From positions 1 to 16,459 of the forward strand of contig PCCU01000015.1 of assembly GCA_002732015.1 (NCBI GenBank): a stretch of DNA of 16,459 nucleotides. The letters run 5' to 3'. Positions 6,979 to 14,288 of this stretch are shown here, piece after piece. This stretch comes from Candidatus Pelagibacterales bacterium. Lineage in GTDB: Bacteria > Pseudomonadota > Alphaproteobacteria > TMED109. Made by a program: the position numbers and the translations under genes. The stretch's first letter is position 1. Every line of letters begins with the position of its first letter. The notes under the pieces were generated by a model. It did no database searches, was not told the origin of the DNA, and worked only from the letters and a program-made list of their open reading frames with translations.

Positions 6979-7686
6979 TTATATTAAATTATTTAATTCA
7001 ATCCTAAGTTTTTTTATTGCATTTGACTTTATTTGCGAGACTCTACCATTAGAAACTTCTAATATTTTTGCAATTTCAAATACATTAAGTTCTTCCACAT
7101 AATAAAGTTGAATTACTAAGGCTTCAGGTTTTTCTAATTTATGTAGAGACTTTAGAAGAGCATTTCTTAATTCTTTATCAGTTAAATTTTCTTCGGGTGT
7201 ATCTTCTCTAGAGTGAAACCAAATTGAAAATTCATCATAAACAGATTCTATATCTTCTAATCTATTTGCTGCAAAAGCCTCTTTCCAAGAATAAAGTTCT
7301 TCAATATTTATATCTAATTTATCAGCTACTTCATTATTGCTTGGCTCTCTATTATATTTTTTTCTAAGGCTTTCTACTGCTTTTTCAAACTTTTGTTTAT
7401 TTGTAATAGTTGTTCTACAAAGATTTGAGTTTTTTCTTAAAAAATCTACAATTTCTCCTTTTATACGAATTTTTGCATAACTTGCAAAACTTATCCCTGG
7501 TCTTTCTGTGAAGTTATTTGCTGCTGTGATTAGGCCCAACATTCCTATTTGCATCAAATCGTCTATTTCTACAATGCTTTTTACCCTGCCATGATAATGC
7601 CAGGCAATTTTTTTTACTAATAATGTATTTTTTTTTATTAGCTCTTCTTTATCTGAGAAAGTAATATTTTTATAAGAAACTACCAT
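6979..7686 (-). CDS. fliA: RNA polymerase sigma factor for flagellar genes FliA (sigma-28)
   Basis: This 235-residue protein has the three-domain build of FliA. Region 2 (about 16-86) includes D-D-L-M-Q-I-G-M-L-G-L-I (42-53) for core and -10 binding and F-A-S-Y-A-K-I-R-I-K-G-E-I-V-D-F-L-R. Region 3 covers about 98-140, and region 4 (about 178-230) has a helix-turn-helix of the type F-E-I-A-K-I-L-E-V-S-N-G-R-V-S-Q-I-K for the -35 element. FliA directs late flagellar transcription and is held in check by the anti-sigma factor FlgM, encoded at 15030-15329. The ATG overlaps the flhG stop (TAATG), placing it in the flhA-flhF-flhG operon. A sigma-28-type promoter with correct spacing sits before flgM, consistent with a closed feedback loop. 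Confidence 0.93.
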   Translation of the reverse strand: MVVSYKNITFSDKEELIKKNTLLVKKIAWHYHGRVKSIVEIDDLMQIGMLGLITAANNFTERPGISFASYAKIRIKGEIVDFLRKNSNLCRTTITNKQKFEKAVESLRKKYNREPSNNEVADKLDINIEELYSWKEAFAANRLEDIESVYDEFSIWFHSREDTPEENLTDKELRNALLKSLHKLEKPEALVIQLYYVEELNVFEIAKILEVSNGRVSQIKSNAIKKLRIELNNLI

Positions 7687-8471
7687 TATTTATCTATAGT
7701 ATTATTAAAAAACTTTATACCTTCAAATTTATTTTTAGGAGCATTATTTATTTTAGTCATCATTTTATCAAATAATAAATAAAAATCTTTATTAGTTTTA
7801 TCTAAAATTAAAGGTTTTTTTTGTATAACTGATTTTTGTATTTTGCTATTTTTAGGAATACTTCCAACAAAAGTAATATTTACATCATAAAACCTTCTTA
7901 TTACTTTATTAAATTTAGAATATACTTCATTGCCATGAATTTGATTATTTGCCATATTAACGGCTAGACAAAACTCATTCAACCCGAACTCTAAATGACA
8001 AACTTTTATTAAAGTAAAAGCATCAGTAAAACTGGTAGGTTCATTTATTAATACTATAAGAATTTTATCTGATGCTGATAATAAACTTAAAGATGAGTCC
8101 TCTGCTCCTGCGCTAACATCAACTATAAGACTATCTATTTTTGTAGAAAGTTGGTCAAAAGACCTTATAAAATTAAGTTTTTTATTTTTATCTACATTTA
8201 GCATTTCAGTAATTCCAGAACCTCCAGATATAAACTTGAGTTTTTCTGGTCCATTAGTTATTACTTTTTCTAAGCTGCAACTTCCATCAAAAAAGTCTTT
8301 TATTGTTAAATCAGGATTAATTCCTAATAAAATGTGAGCATTCGCCATACCCATGTCAGCATCTAGCAGAAGACAGTTAGAGATTTTAGCTTGCATAATG
8401 GCTAAGTTTATTGCAAGTGTTGTTTTTCCTACTCCGCCCTTACCGCTTGCAATAGATAGTGAGGTTGGCAT
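7686..8471 (-). CDS. flhG: Flagellar number regulator FlhG (MinD-like ATPase)
   Basis: This is a MinD/ParA-type P-loop ATPase of 261 residues. The deviant Walker A runs S9-G-K11-G-G-V-G-K16-T-T, with signature Lys at 11. D-A-D-M-G at 37-41 supplies the catalytic Asp (D39) and switch I. Switch II is V-D-V-S-A-G, near 117-122. With FlhF it sets flagellar number and place, typically acting as the negative partner. The protein starts only eight residues before the P-loop, so the N-terminal helix with the D-Q-A-x-x-L-R motif that stimulates FlhF GTPase in other bacteria is missing. A TGA in the same frame just upstream excludes a longer start. A GGGAG Shine-Dalgarno lies in the 13-base gap after flhF. 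The C-terminal region ends in a possible amphipathic helix. MinD is less likely, given the flhF/fliA neighbours. Confidence 0.9.
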   Translation of the reverse strand: MPTSLSIASGKGGVGKTTLAINLAIMQAKISNCLLLDADMGMANAHILLGINPDLTIKDFFDGSCSLEKVITNGPEKLKFISGGSGITEMLNVDKNKKLNFIRSFDQLSTKIDSLIVDVSAGAEDSSLSLLSASDKILIVLINEPTSFTDAFTLIKVCHLEFGLNEFCLAVNMANNQIHGNEVYSKFNKVIRRFYDVNITFVGSIPKNSKIQKSVIQKKPLILDKTNKDFYLLFDKMMTKINNAPKNKFEGIKFFNNTIDK

Positions 8472-8484
8472 ATTAGGGGCTCCC

Positions 8485-9630
8485 TTAAAAGTTTTCTTTC
8501 ATAAATTTTGCTAATATATTAGCATCTGTGAATAAAAGTGAGTCTACTATAGATTTGGTGCCACTTACTAAACCTATTTTCGCTTTTTTTGATGCAAGAC
8601 AAGATAATGTAGCAGCAGATATGTTGCATTCATCTGATTTTGTCAGAGCAATTATTGGCCTCTGAGCTTTAATTTTTTTTAAAGTAGACTCAATCATATC
8701 TGGTGATGATCCACTTTGTATACATAAAATTGAACAAATATTTTTATCACCATGTCTTTCTTCCAATTCTTCTATTACTTTATTACCTGTCTCAATATTA
8801 CCAGCCAAATCTACCACTATTCTAGCGTTATCATTCAATATCATGGTATCAGACAAATCACCATTTTGTAAGCTATTAGTTATTGGAATATTGAGCAACC
8901 TTGCATATGATTTTAAGTTTTCTGTTGCAGTGTTACTATTTCTACATAATTCAGCTAACACTATATTGTTTCTTCCATATTTATCAACTATAGTAGAAGC
9001 AATTTTTGCTGCCATTGCTGTCTTTCCTGAGCCCGAGGGCCCAGTTACCATTATGAGTTTCGAATTGAATACCCTTTCTGGATAGGGAGCAGCTAATACT
9101 TCAGAAAGTTTTCTGTAAAGTTTATATTTAGATACTTCAAAACTTTCTTCTTTATCAAGATTTTCATGGTATTTATCTAAAATCTCGCTAGAAAAACCTA
9201 TTTCTTTTAACTTTAGATAGTAAGAAAAAATCACATTTTTGGTAACATTTTTATAATCTGTTAAATAAATATTTTCTAATTTTTTATCCAATTTTAATAA
9301 TAGAGAGCTAGTTTCTTTTTTAATAATTTTATTTATTGTTTCTAAGTTTATACTTCTGGAAATGCTATTTACTTGCTCTGCTTTTTTTATATTTTCCTTA
9401 TTCATTTTTAACTTTCCAGATTTTAAACTATAAATATTAGAAAACTTTTCTTTATCATATCTTTTTTTCACTGCAGATTTATATTTCATCTGATTAGATG
9501 CTGTCATTTCTATCATTCCATTCTTTTTTTTAGTAGATAGTATTACACAGTCTTCTCCTAATTCAGTAATTACTTTTTCCATTGCAGAAGAAGTATCTTT
9601 AGCTTTTACAGTAGTAGTAGTTTTTAACAT
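8485..9630 (-). CDS. flhF: Flagellar biosynthesis SRP-type GTPase FlhF
   Basis: FlhF marks the pole for flagellar assembly. The 381 residues comprise an N-terminal domain (about 1-55, with the typical G-E-D-C-V-I-L-S-T-K stretch), a charged linker and N domain (about 56-190), and an SRP-like G domain. G1 is G-P-S-G-S-G-K-T (197-204), G3 is D-L-A-G (274-277) and G4 is T-K-S-D (330-333). The G2 segment, usually D-T-x-R-x-G-A-x-E-Q-L, reads E-L-C-R-N-S-N-T-A-T-E-N-L (about 227-239). The conserved Arg is kept, but Asp is replaced by Glu and the Gly-Ala pair is lost, so its GTPase kinetics may differ. The ATG overlaps the stop of the flhA reading frame (TAATG), which argues that the flhA frame is normally translated to its end. 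Confidence 0.93.
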   Translation of the reverse strand: MLKTTTTVKAKDTSSAMEKVITELGEDCVILSTKKKNGMIEMTASNQMKYKSAVKKRYDKEKFSNIYSLKSGKLKMNKENIKKAEQVNSISRSINLETINKIIKKETSSLLLKLDKKLENIYLTDYKNVTKNVIFSYYLKLKEIGFSSEILDKYHENLDKEESFEVSKYKLYRKLSEVLAAPYPERVFNSKLIMVTGPSGSGKTAMAAKIASTIVDKYGRNNIVLAELCRNSNTATENLKSYARLLNIPITNSLQNGDLSDTMILNDNARIVVDLAGNIETGNKVIEELEERHGDKNICSILCIQSGSSPDMIESTLKKIKAQRPIIALTKSDECNISAATLSCLASKKAKIGLVSGTKSIVDSLLFTDANILAKFMKENF

Positions 9631-10094
9631 TATTTTTTCTCCTCATTTTTGTTTTGTTTTTCATTGCTATTTTCTATTGTAGCAACTACTTGTACTTTTC
9701 GATTTTCTGGAAGCTCCGTGAAAGATAAAACGTTAAGGTCCTCAATATTATTTCTTATTAAATTAGATAATTCTCTTCTAATAACAGGGGAAGTTAAAAA
9801 CACAGGGTTATTTCCTTCAGAAGTTGATTTTTCGTAAGATTGTGCAATTGCTTTTATCATATTTTGGGTAAAAGTGGGATCTAGCATAAGGCCATTACTA
9901 TTCTGATCTTTTAAAGCATTAATTATTATTTGTTCCATATCAGGAGCTAAAGTTATTACAGATAAGGGTTTATTTAAAGGGCATATTTTTTGTATTAAAA
10001 GACCAATTAATGCAGGTCTAAGTGTCTCTGCAATATCACTGACACTCATATTAGTTACATTAATATTTGATAGTAACTCAAGAACTCTTTTCAA
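9630..10094 (-). CDS. flhA: C-terminal part of flagellar export-gate protein FlhA, separated by an in-frame stop
   Basis: This open frame continues the flhA frame after the TAA at 10113-10115. The seven-codon bridge after the stop (T-V-P-I-K-D-L) matches the usual V-P-I-R-D-L stretch of FlhA. The first possible start is a TTG at 10094, but it has no good ribosome site, so an independent start there is unproven. The residues cover the end of the FlhA cytoplasmic domain, with A-P-D-M-E-Q-I-I-I-N-A-L, P-V-F-L-T-S-P-V-I-R-R-E-L and V-L-S-F-T-E-L-P as family-typical segments and a Lys/Glu-rich tail. In FlhA this domain forms the nonameric ring that docks chaperone-substrate complexes. Joined to the N-terminal part, the total would be about 705 residues, the normal FlhA length. 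It ends by overlapping the flhF start. Confidence 0.8.
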   Translation of the reverse strand: MKRVLELLSNINVTNMSVSDIAETLRPALIGLLIQKICPLNKPLSVITLAPDMEQIIINALKDQNSNGLMLDPTFTQNMIKAIAQSYEKSTSEGNNPVFLTSPVIRRELSNLIRNNIEDLNVLSFTELPENRKVQVVATIENSNEKQNKNEEKK

Positions 10095-10112
10095 ATCTTT
10101 TATAGGAACTGT

Positions 10113-10115
10113 TTA
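10113..10115 (-). other. flhA: In-frame TAA interrupting flhA
   Basis: On the minus strand the codons read ctt ttg act TAA aca gtt cct ata aaa gat, giving L-L-T-stop-T-V-P-I-K-D. The same frame is open for about 544 codons before it and 160 after it. The FlhA family has L-L-x-E-x-V-P-I-R-D here, so the stop falls on the conserved Glu; one base change (GAA to TAA) would explain it. No insertion or deletion is needed. It could be a sequencing error, a real nonsense allele, or a read-through or reinitiation site. Confidence 0.85.
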
Positions 10116-11747
10116 AGTCAAAAGAATCTTAAGTACACCAGTTAATTGATTTAAAGGTATTATTTTTGGTATTACTGTATCAACAAGCTTTGGAGAGGTT
10201 TTTTGAAGATTGTCTAACAATTCTTGAACCTCATCCTGCCCTATTAAGTCACCAGCATGTTTAGATAATATTTGATTAAGGTGAGTTGCTACAACAGCTT
10301 CAGGCGTAACTATCATATATCCTGAATTTTCAGCTTTATCTCTATGAAATTTTTCTATCCAAGTGGCATCCATATTAAATGATGGATCTTTTACGTCTAT
10401 TCCAGATAATTTTACATCACTATCATCACCAGGTATAGCCAACAATTTATCAGGAAAAACTTGATTTTGTCCAATAATCGTCTGTCCAATTTTAATAGTG
10501 TACTCATTAGCCCCTAAACTTAAGTCATCAGTTATTCTAACTGATGGTAAAATAAATCCTAGCTCTTTAGATACTTGTCTCCTTACACCTGTAACTCTAG
10601 ATACTAATGGTCCAGTGTTATCTTGATCAACTAATTTAATTAATCCATACCCTAGCTGTATAGAAACAGCAGAGTTATCTGTAACCTCTTGTAATTCAAT
10701 TTTGTCTTGATCCTCCACTTCATTATCAATATTATTTTCATCACTATTAGCAGCTATTTCTTTTTTAGACTTTTTATAAAAAAAATATCCAGCAACTGCT
10801 GCAAGTAATCCAAAAAATACAAATAATAGGTTTGGCATGCCTGGTATAAACCCTATTAGTAAAATAACTCCAGCTGCTGGAAGCCATGCTTTAGTCATTC
10901 CTACTTCATTAGAAATTTGCTCAGAAAGGTCATAATTAGAAGAAATCCTCGTTACAATTACAGCAGTTGCCATTGCTAAAAGTAAAGAAGGTATTTGTGC
11001 AACTAGACCATCACCTACCGATAAAATAACATAGTTTTGAGATGCATCAGAAAAATTCATATCGTATTGGGTTGTTCCTATTATTAGCCCACCAACTACA
11101 TTAATTATTAAAATAAGGATAGCAGCAATAGCATCTCCTTTCACAAATTTAGAGGCACCATCCATGGCTCCATAAAAATCTGCTTCTTTCTCAATATTTT
11201 CTCTTTTTTCTTTTGCTTCCTCACTGCTTATTACTCCTGCTCCCAAATCCGCGTCTATTGCCATTTGTTTTCCGGGCATAGCATCTAGAGTAAATCTAGC
11301 TGATACTTCAGATACTCTTCCTGCTCCTTTTGTTATAACTACTAGGTTAATTATTATTAAGATTGCAAAAACAAAAATGCCAACCACATAGTCATTGGCT
11401 ATAACAAAGTTTCCAAATGCCTCTATAACATTTCCAGCGGCATCAGTTCCCGTGTGTCCTTTGCTCAAAACAATTCTAGTAGAAGCTACGTTCAATCCAA
11501 GCCTTAAAACTGTTGCAAACAATAATACAGTAGGAAAGCTAGAAAAATCTAATGGTCTAAAAGTTTGAAGAGCAACCATTAGTATTATAAGAGAAACTAA
11601 GATATTTGTAGTAAAAAAAACATCAAGTAAAGCTGGAGGTAATGGTATTATCATCATAGTCATTAAGACCAATATACCCAAAGGCAAACTTACTGTAGCA
11701 AGAATATTACTAATACTAATTTTTGATTTCTTCTCTGTTAATTCCAA
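10113..11747 (-). CDS. flhA: Flagellar export-gate protein FlhA, N-terminal 544 residues before an in-frame stop
   Basis: FlhA is the large integral membrane component of the flagellar type III export gate. This frame holds the eight-helix membrane part (about 15-335), with hallmarks R-L-G-L-N-V-A-S-T-R (about 82-91), the FHIPEP-type loop R-F-T-L-D-A-M-P-G-K-Q-M-A-I-D-A-D-L (about 151-168) and V-G-D-G-L-V-A-Q-I-P-S-L-L. Most of the cytoplasmic domain follows, up to P-L-N-Q-L-T-G-V-L-K-I-L-L-T. The next codon is TAA where other FlhA proteins have a conserved Glu, and the frame then resumes. The start is a TTG at 11747 supported by an AGAGGG site eight bases upstream; an in-frame TAG just before it excludes longer forms. 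It is the first gene of flhA-flhF-flhG-fliA and lies behind a sigma-54-type promoter at 11860-11845. If translation ended at the TAA the export ring would be lost. Confidence 0.92.
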   Translation of the reverse strand: MELTEKKSKISISNILATVSLPLGILVLMTMMIIPLPPALLDVFFTTNILVSLIILMVALQTFRPLDFSSFPTVLLFATVLRLGLNVASTRIVLSKGHTGTDAAGNVIEAFGNFVIANDYVVGIFVFAILIIINLVVITKGAGRVSEVSARFTLDAMPGKQMAIDADLGAGVISSEEAKEKRENIEKEADFYGAMDGASKFVKGDAIAAILILIINVVGGLIIGTTQYDMNFSDASQNYVILSVGDGLVAQIPSLLLAMATAVIVTRISSNYDLSEQISNEVGMTKAWLPAAGVILLIGFIPGMPNLLFVFFGLLAAVAGYFFYKKSKKEIAANSDENNIDNEVEDQDKIELQEVTDNSAVSIQLGYGLIKLVDQDNTGPLVSRVTGVRRQVSKELGFILPSVRITDDLSLGANEYTIKIGQTIIGQNQVFPDKLLAIPGDDSDVKLSGIDVKDPSFNMDATWIEKFHRDKAENSGYMIVTPEAVVATHLNQILSKHAGDLIGQDEVQELLDNLQKTSPKLVDTVIPKIIPLNQLTGVLKILLT

Positions 11748-11755
11748 TTTTATTA

Positions 11756-11761
11756 CCCTCT
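11756..11761 (-). promoter_or_regulatory. Shine-Dalgarno AGAGGG supporting the TTG start of flhA
   Basis: AGAGGG on the minus strand lies eight bases before the TTG at 11747-11745. The TAG within the same stretch is in frame with flhA and closes the frame upstream, so this TTG is the first usable start codon. Confidence 0.6.
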
Positions 11762-11844
11762 AAATTCAAAAAATTGACACTTTTAATCATTAAAACTCCC
11801 AATAATTAAAGGTTTTATTTTATAAGTATTCATAAAATGTAAGA

Positions 11845-11860
11845 AGCAAAACTGATGCCA
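11845..11860 (-). promoter_or_regulatory. Sigma-54-type promoter for the flhA operon
   Basis: On the minus strand the site reads TGGCATC-N4-TTGCT, with GG and GC separated by exactly ten bases. TGGCA and TTGC both match the RpoN consensus. Transcription would start near 11834, giving a leader of about 87 bases before the flhA TTG. It is divergent from the promoter at 11908-11923. Confidence 0.72.
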
Positions 11861-11863
11861 TTA

Positions 11864-11884
11864 TTTAAATAGGTCCTAAATAAA
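11864..11884. repeat. Imperfect 21-bp dyad between divergent sigma-54 promoters
   Basis: Half-sites TTTAaaTAGG and CCTAaaTAAA surround a central T at 11874. Each half matches the reverse complement of the other except at two A/T positions. It starts four bases beyond the flhA -24 element and directly abuts the next dyad, so it is a candidate operator or enhancer-protein site. Confidence 0.4.
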
Positions 11885-11905
11885 TCTAAAATGACATATT
11901 TTAGA
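11885..11905. repeat. Perfect 8-bp inverted repeat with 5-bp spacer upstream of flgP promoter
   Basis: TCTAAAAT (11885-11892) and ATTTTAGA (11898-11905) are exact reverse complements around GACAT. The repeat ends two bases before the TGG of the flgP sigma-54-type promoter. With the neighbouring dyad of the same 21-bp length it fills the space between the two divergent promoters. It could bind an activator or repressor; a transcript hairpin is unlikely, as it lies upstream of both predicted starts. Confidence 0.5.
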
Positions 11906-11907
11906 TA

Positions 11908-11923
11908 TGGCATATTATATGCA
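11908..11923 (+). promoter_or_regulatory. Sigma-54-type promoter for flgP-flgT-LysM-flgA
   Basis: The site reads TGGCATA-N4-ATGCA, with GG at 11909-11910 and GC at 11921-11922, exactly ten bases apart. TGGCA is intact; the -12 half has one change (ATGC for TTGC). Transcription would start near 11934, seven bases before the GGAG of the flgP gene, which also rules out a flgP start upstream of this point. Confidence 0.68.
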
Positions 11924-11951
11924 AGAAGCTTCAAAAAAATGGAGATACAAA

Positions 11952-12479
11952 ATGATAAAAACTATTTCATTAATAATTTTTTCTTTTTTGTTGTTAAATG
12001 GTTGTTCAAACAAATATACGGGTTTAGGCTTTCCATATTCAATTTCAAACAACCAAGAAAAGATAGATAATATAAATTTACCAGAAGAAGGCCAAGATGT
12101 TATAAAGGCTACTGAAGAAATACTAAGTGCTTCAGTTGAAAAAATTCCTACTATAACTGCTGTAGGATATGCAGTTGTTTCTTCTCAACCAGGTAAAAAT
12201 ATCGCACAAAAGAGATTAATGGCTATCAGGGCTGCAAGAATGTCAGCAATGAGAGAATTAGCAGAACAGATTCATGGCCTAAAAGTAGATTCTAGTACAA
12301 CAGTAATAGATTTAGTCACGCAAAATGATACTTTTCGAGCTATGGTTCAAGGTACTATAAGAGGCGCAAGAACAGTGAGAATTAATCCTACTGGTGATGA
12401 CACCTATGAGACTGTTTTAGAAGTAGATAGAGAGATAATGCTACTTTTGTTAAGAGAGGCTAGAAGTTTAAAAGCATAG
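11952..12479 (+). CDS. flgP: Flagellar H-ring outer-membrane lipoprotein FlgP (LPP20 family)
   Basis: The 175-residue product begins with a lipoprotein signal ending in the lipobox L-L-N-G-C (Cys18). The conserved part (about 68-170) contains G-Y-A-V-V-S-S-Q-P-G-K, then L-M-A-I-R-A-A-R-M-S-A-M-R-E-L-A-E-Q-I-H-G, then V-Q-G-T-I-R-G-A-R-T-V-R, which match FlgP/LPP20 proteins. In polar-flagellated Vibrio, FlgP builds the outer H ring around the L/P rings under the outer membrane. I chose the ATG at 11952 over one at 11907: GGAG at 11941-11944 sits seven bases before it, it puts the signal peptide at the N-terminus, and the earlier ATG lies upstream of the predicted transcription start. It leads the operon with flgT twelve bases downstream. 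Confidence 0.85.
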   Translation: MIKTISLIIFSFLLLNGCSNKYTGLGFPYSISNNQEKIDNINLPEEGQDVIKATEEILSASVEKIPTITAVGYAVVSSQPGKNIAQKRLMAIRAARMSAMRELAEQIHGLKVDSSTTVIDLVTQNDTFRAMVQGTIRGARTVRINPTGDDTYETVLEVDREIMLLLLREARSLKA

Positions 12480-12491
12480 GTTTAAATAAAA

Positions 12492-13865
12492 ATGAAAAGC
12501 TTTATAATTTCTTTAATATTTTTCTTAGCAATTGTGGGTAATGCAAATGCTCAATTAGCTCCGTTTAAAAAAATTCTGGAGAAATCTCCAATATTATCAC
12601 CATTTCATGTTTTAAAAAAAACAGCAGAAAAAATTTCTTCCTTAGGACTTAAAAAATTATTTTTTGGAGTTACAGTGGGATCTATGTTATCTGAAGCATA
12701 TAATAATCCTGCTGACAAAGAAAATGAAAATTCTAGAATATTGAAAGATGAAGGATATAAATTAAAAAAAATTATTTCGAAAGGACAAGGGTTTATAAAC
12801 AATATAGATGAAAATGAAGCAAAAAGAAGGGCACTAGAAGATGCTTTATATTATGCAGCAATAAAAGGCGGAGCAAGTGTAGACGGGTTTAGTTCTATAA
12901 AAAATGATACATCTATAGAAGAACACTTTACTGTAAGGCCTAGAAGTAAAATTTTAGATTACAGAATTCTTAAGTCTTACATAGAGGAAAATATATATAT
13001 TGTAGAAATAGAAGCAATAGTAGGAAATATTTCTAAAAATCCAATGGTATGTAAAAATGACAGACCTATTACTATAAAAGAGTTTAAGGGAACAAATATC
13101 ATTATCTCTAATATGCCTGCCCGATATGATAATTTAGGAAAAAATATTATAAATTTAATAGGTAATAATTTAAAAAATTTAGAGAATATATCTTATTATA
13201 ATAACAAAAAAGATTATTATAACTTTAATAAAAACAACTTTGACCTTGCTTACGATTATAAGACTTTAGTTAATGGTGCGCAGGATGTAAGATATGGTGA
13301 TTACATTTATATACCAAATATAAAATTAAGCAAAAGTATAGTCTACCCTATTACTTATTTAATAAGAGATAAAAAAATTCCTAAAATAGAAAACCCTAGT
13401 TATTTATTAGACTCAGATGTTTTGAGAGTAGAAATATCAGTGGATATCTTTAATGCACTATCAAATGAAAAAGTAAAAACAATTAATGATAAATACTTAA
13501 TACCACTTAATATCGACAGTAATTTTGAATATTTAGAAATGTTTACCAAAAATGACGATGAATTTATTAATTCGGAGATCTACAATATTGCATTGGATAT
13601 AGCAACAATGATTGGAAAAGAGTTAAATTGTCAACCATTAACAGCTGATATAAACTTTGTTAATAATAAGTTAATAGTTCCTATTGGTAAAAAAAACGGT
13701 GTTAGGGAAAACCAATTAGCGGTTTTAGAAAACATTTCTAGTAATACTGAATGGACAATACTGTCAGTAAGCAGTCTTACAGAAAACAGCGCAACTTTAA
13801 TTCCACTAAACTCTAACATTAAAATCAATCAATTAGCAGGAAAAAAAACTAGATTTTTGGAGTAA
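12492..13865 (+). CDS. flgT: Flagellar H-ring protein FlgT, with N-terminal extension
   Basis: A signal peptide cleaves after A-N-A (about 20). The FlgT-like N domain starts near G-Q-G-F-I-N-N (98) with A-K-R-R-A-L-E-D-A-L (about 110-119) and G-G-A-S-V-D-G. The C-terminal domain has K-L-I-V-P-I-G-K-K-N-G-V-R-E-N-Q-L-A-V-L and W-T-I-L-S-V-S-S-L (about 393-430), the usual FlgT end. At 457 residues it is longer than the Vibrio protein (about 370-380); the excess is mostly a 75-residue segment between signal and N domain, with a weakly hydrophobic patch (about 56-70). FlgT is periplasmic, forms the inner H ring and helps recruit the MotX/Y-type stator ring in Vibrio. It sits between flgP and a LysM gene, twelve bases after flgP. 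Confidence 0.78.
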   Translation: MKSFIISLIFFLAIVGNANAQLAPFKKILEKSPILSPFHVLKKTAEKISSLGLKKLFFGVTVGSMLSEAYNNPADKENENSRILKDEGYKLKKIISKGQGFINNIDENEAKRRALEDALYYAAIKGGASVDGFSSIKNDTSIEEHFTVRPRSKILDYRILKSYIEENIYIVEIEAIVGNISKNPMVCKNDRPITIKEFKGTNIIISNMPARYDNLGKNIINLIGNNLKNLENISYYNNKKDYYNFNKNNFDLAYDYKTLVNGAQDVRYGDYIYIPNIKLSKSIVYPITYLIRDKKIPKIENPSYLLDSDVLRVEISVDIFNALSNEKVKTINDKYLIPLNIDSNFEYLEMFTKNDDEFINSEIYNIALDIATMIGKELNCQPLTADINFVNNKLIVPIGKKNGVRENQLAVLENISSNTEWTILSVSSLTENSATLIPLNSNIKINQLAGKKTRFLE

Positions 13866-13868
13866 AAA

Positions 13869-14288
13869 ATGATGTTTAATAAACTTATAATAATTTTAAT
13901 ATGTAAAGCGTTACTTTTACATTCTTTGTCAGTTGCCCAACCAATAGTTATACTAGAGTATTCAGATAATAGTGAAGCAAAAACTGAAAATAGTAATGAT
14001 GAAAACTATTCAACTTATTACAAAGTTAAAAAAAATGATACACTATCTAAAATTATTGAAAAATATTATGGTAATAAAGGGCTCAATTATACTTTCGTAC
14101 AAGCAGCCATACTATACAAAAATAAAAATGCTTTTGTCAGGTCAAACCCTAACTTTATGTATGCAAAAAAAAACCTTTATTTACCATCAATTAATGAAAT
14201 AAAAGAACTTGTTTATAAAGACAAGAAAAAATTACCTACTATGAACAAAACATCAATTAATAAAGAAATTTATTTTTTTGGAAATTAA
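13869..14288 (+). CDS. Periplasmic LysM-domain protein in the H-ring/P-ring operon
   Basis: This 139-residue protein has a signal peptide (about 1-23, S-V-A before Q) and one LysM-like domain (about 51-107), with Y-K-V-K-K-N-D-T-L-S-K-I-I at its start, a long middle helix region, and N-L-Y-L-P-S at its end. LysM domains bind peptidoglycan glycan chains, so it probably anchors something to the wall. The spacing between the two halves is longer than a standard 44-residue LysM, closer to the FimV/extended form. GGAG six bases before the ATG overlaps the flgT stop region. Its stop directly abuts the flgA start. In Vibrio the H-ring set is FlgO-FlgP-FlgT; no FlgO is visible, and this gene occupies the operon instead. 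That it substitutes for FlgO is only an idea. Confidence 0.72.
   Translation: MMFNKLIIILICKALLLHSLSVAQPIVILEYSDNSEAKTENSNDENYSTYYKVKKNDTLSKIIEKYYGNKGLNYTFVQAAILYKNKNAFVRSNPNFMYAKKNLYLPSINEIKELVYKDKKKLPTMNKTSINKEIYFFGN

Noticed and set aside
8466..8481. TGG-N10-GC on the plus strand resembling a sigma-54 site
   Set aside because: The -12 part is GGGGC rather than TTGC, it sits at the flhG start on the opposite strand, and no plus-strand gene follows.
10094..10115. Frameshift as the cause of the split flhA
   Set aside because: Both parts are in the same frame (18 bases between the codon after the stop and the TTG), so a single stop codon explains the split and no indel is needed.
11907..11951. 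Earlier ATG for flgP at 11907
   Set aside because: It overlaps the -24/-12 promoter and would bury the lipoprotein signal peptide 15 residues inside the protein.
13972..14202. 76-codon alternate-frame reading inside the LysM gene
   Set aside because: It is a Lys/Ile-rich shadow frame without a ribosome site, and the LysM frame is clearly the coding one.
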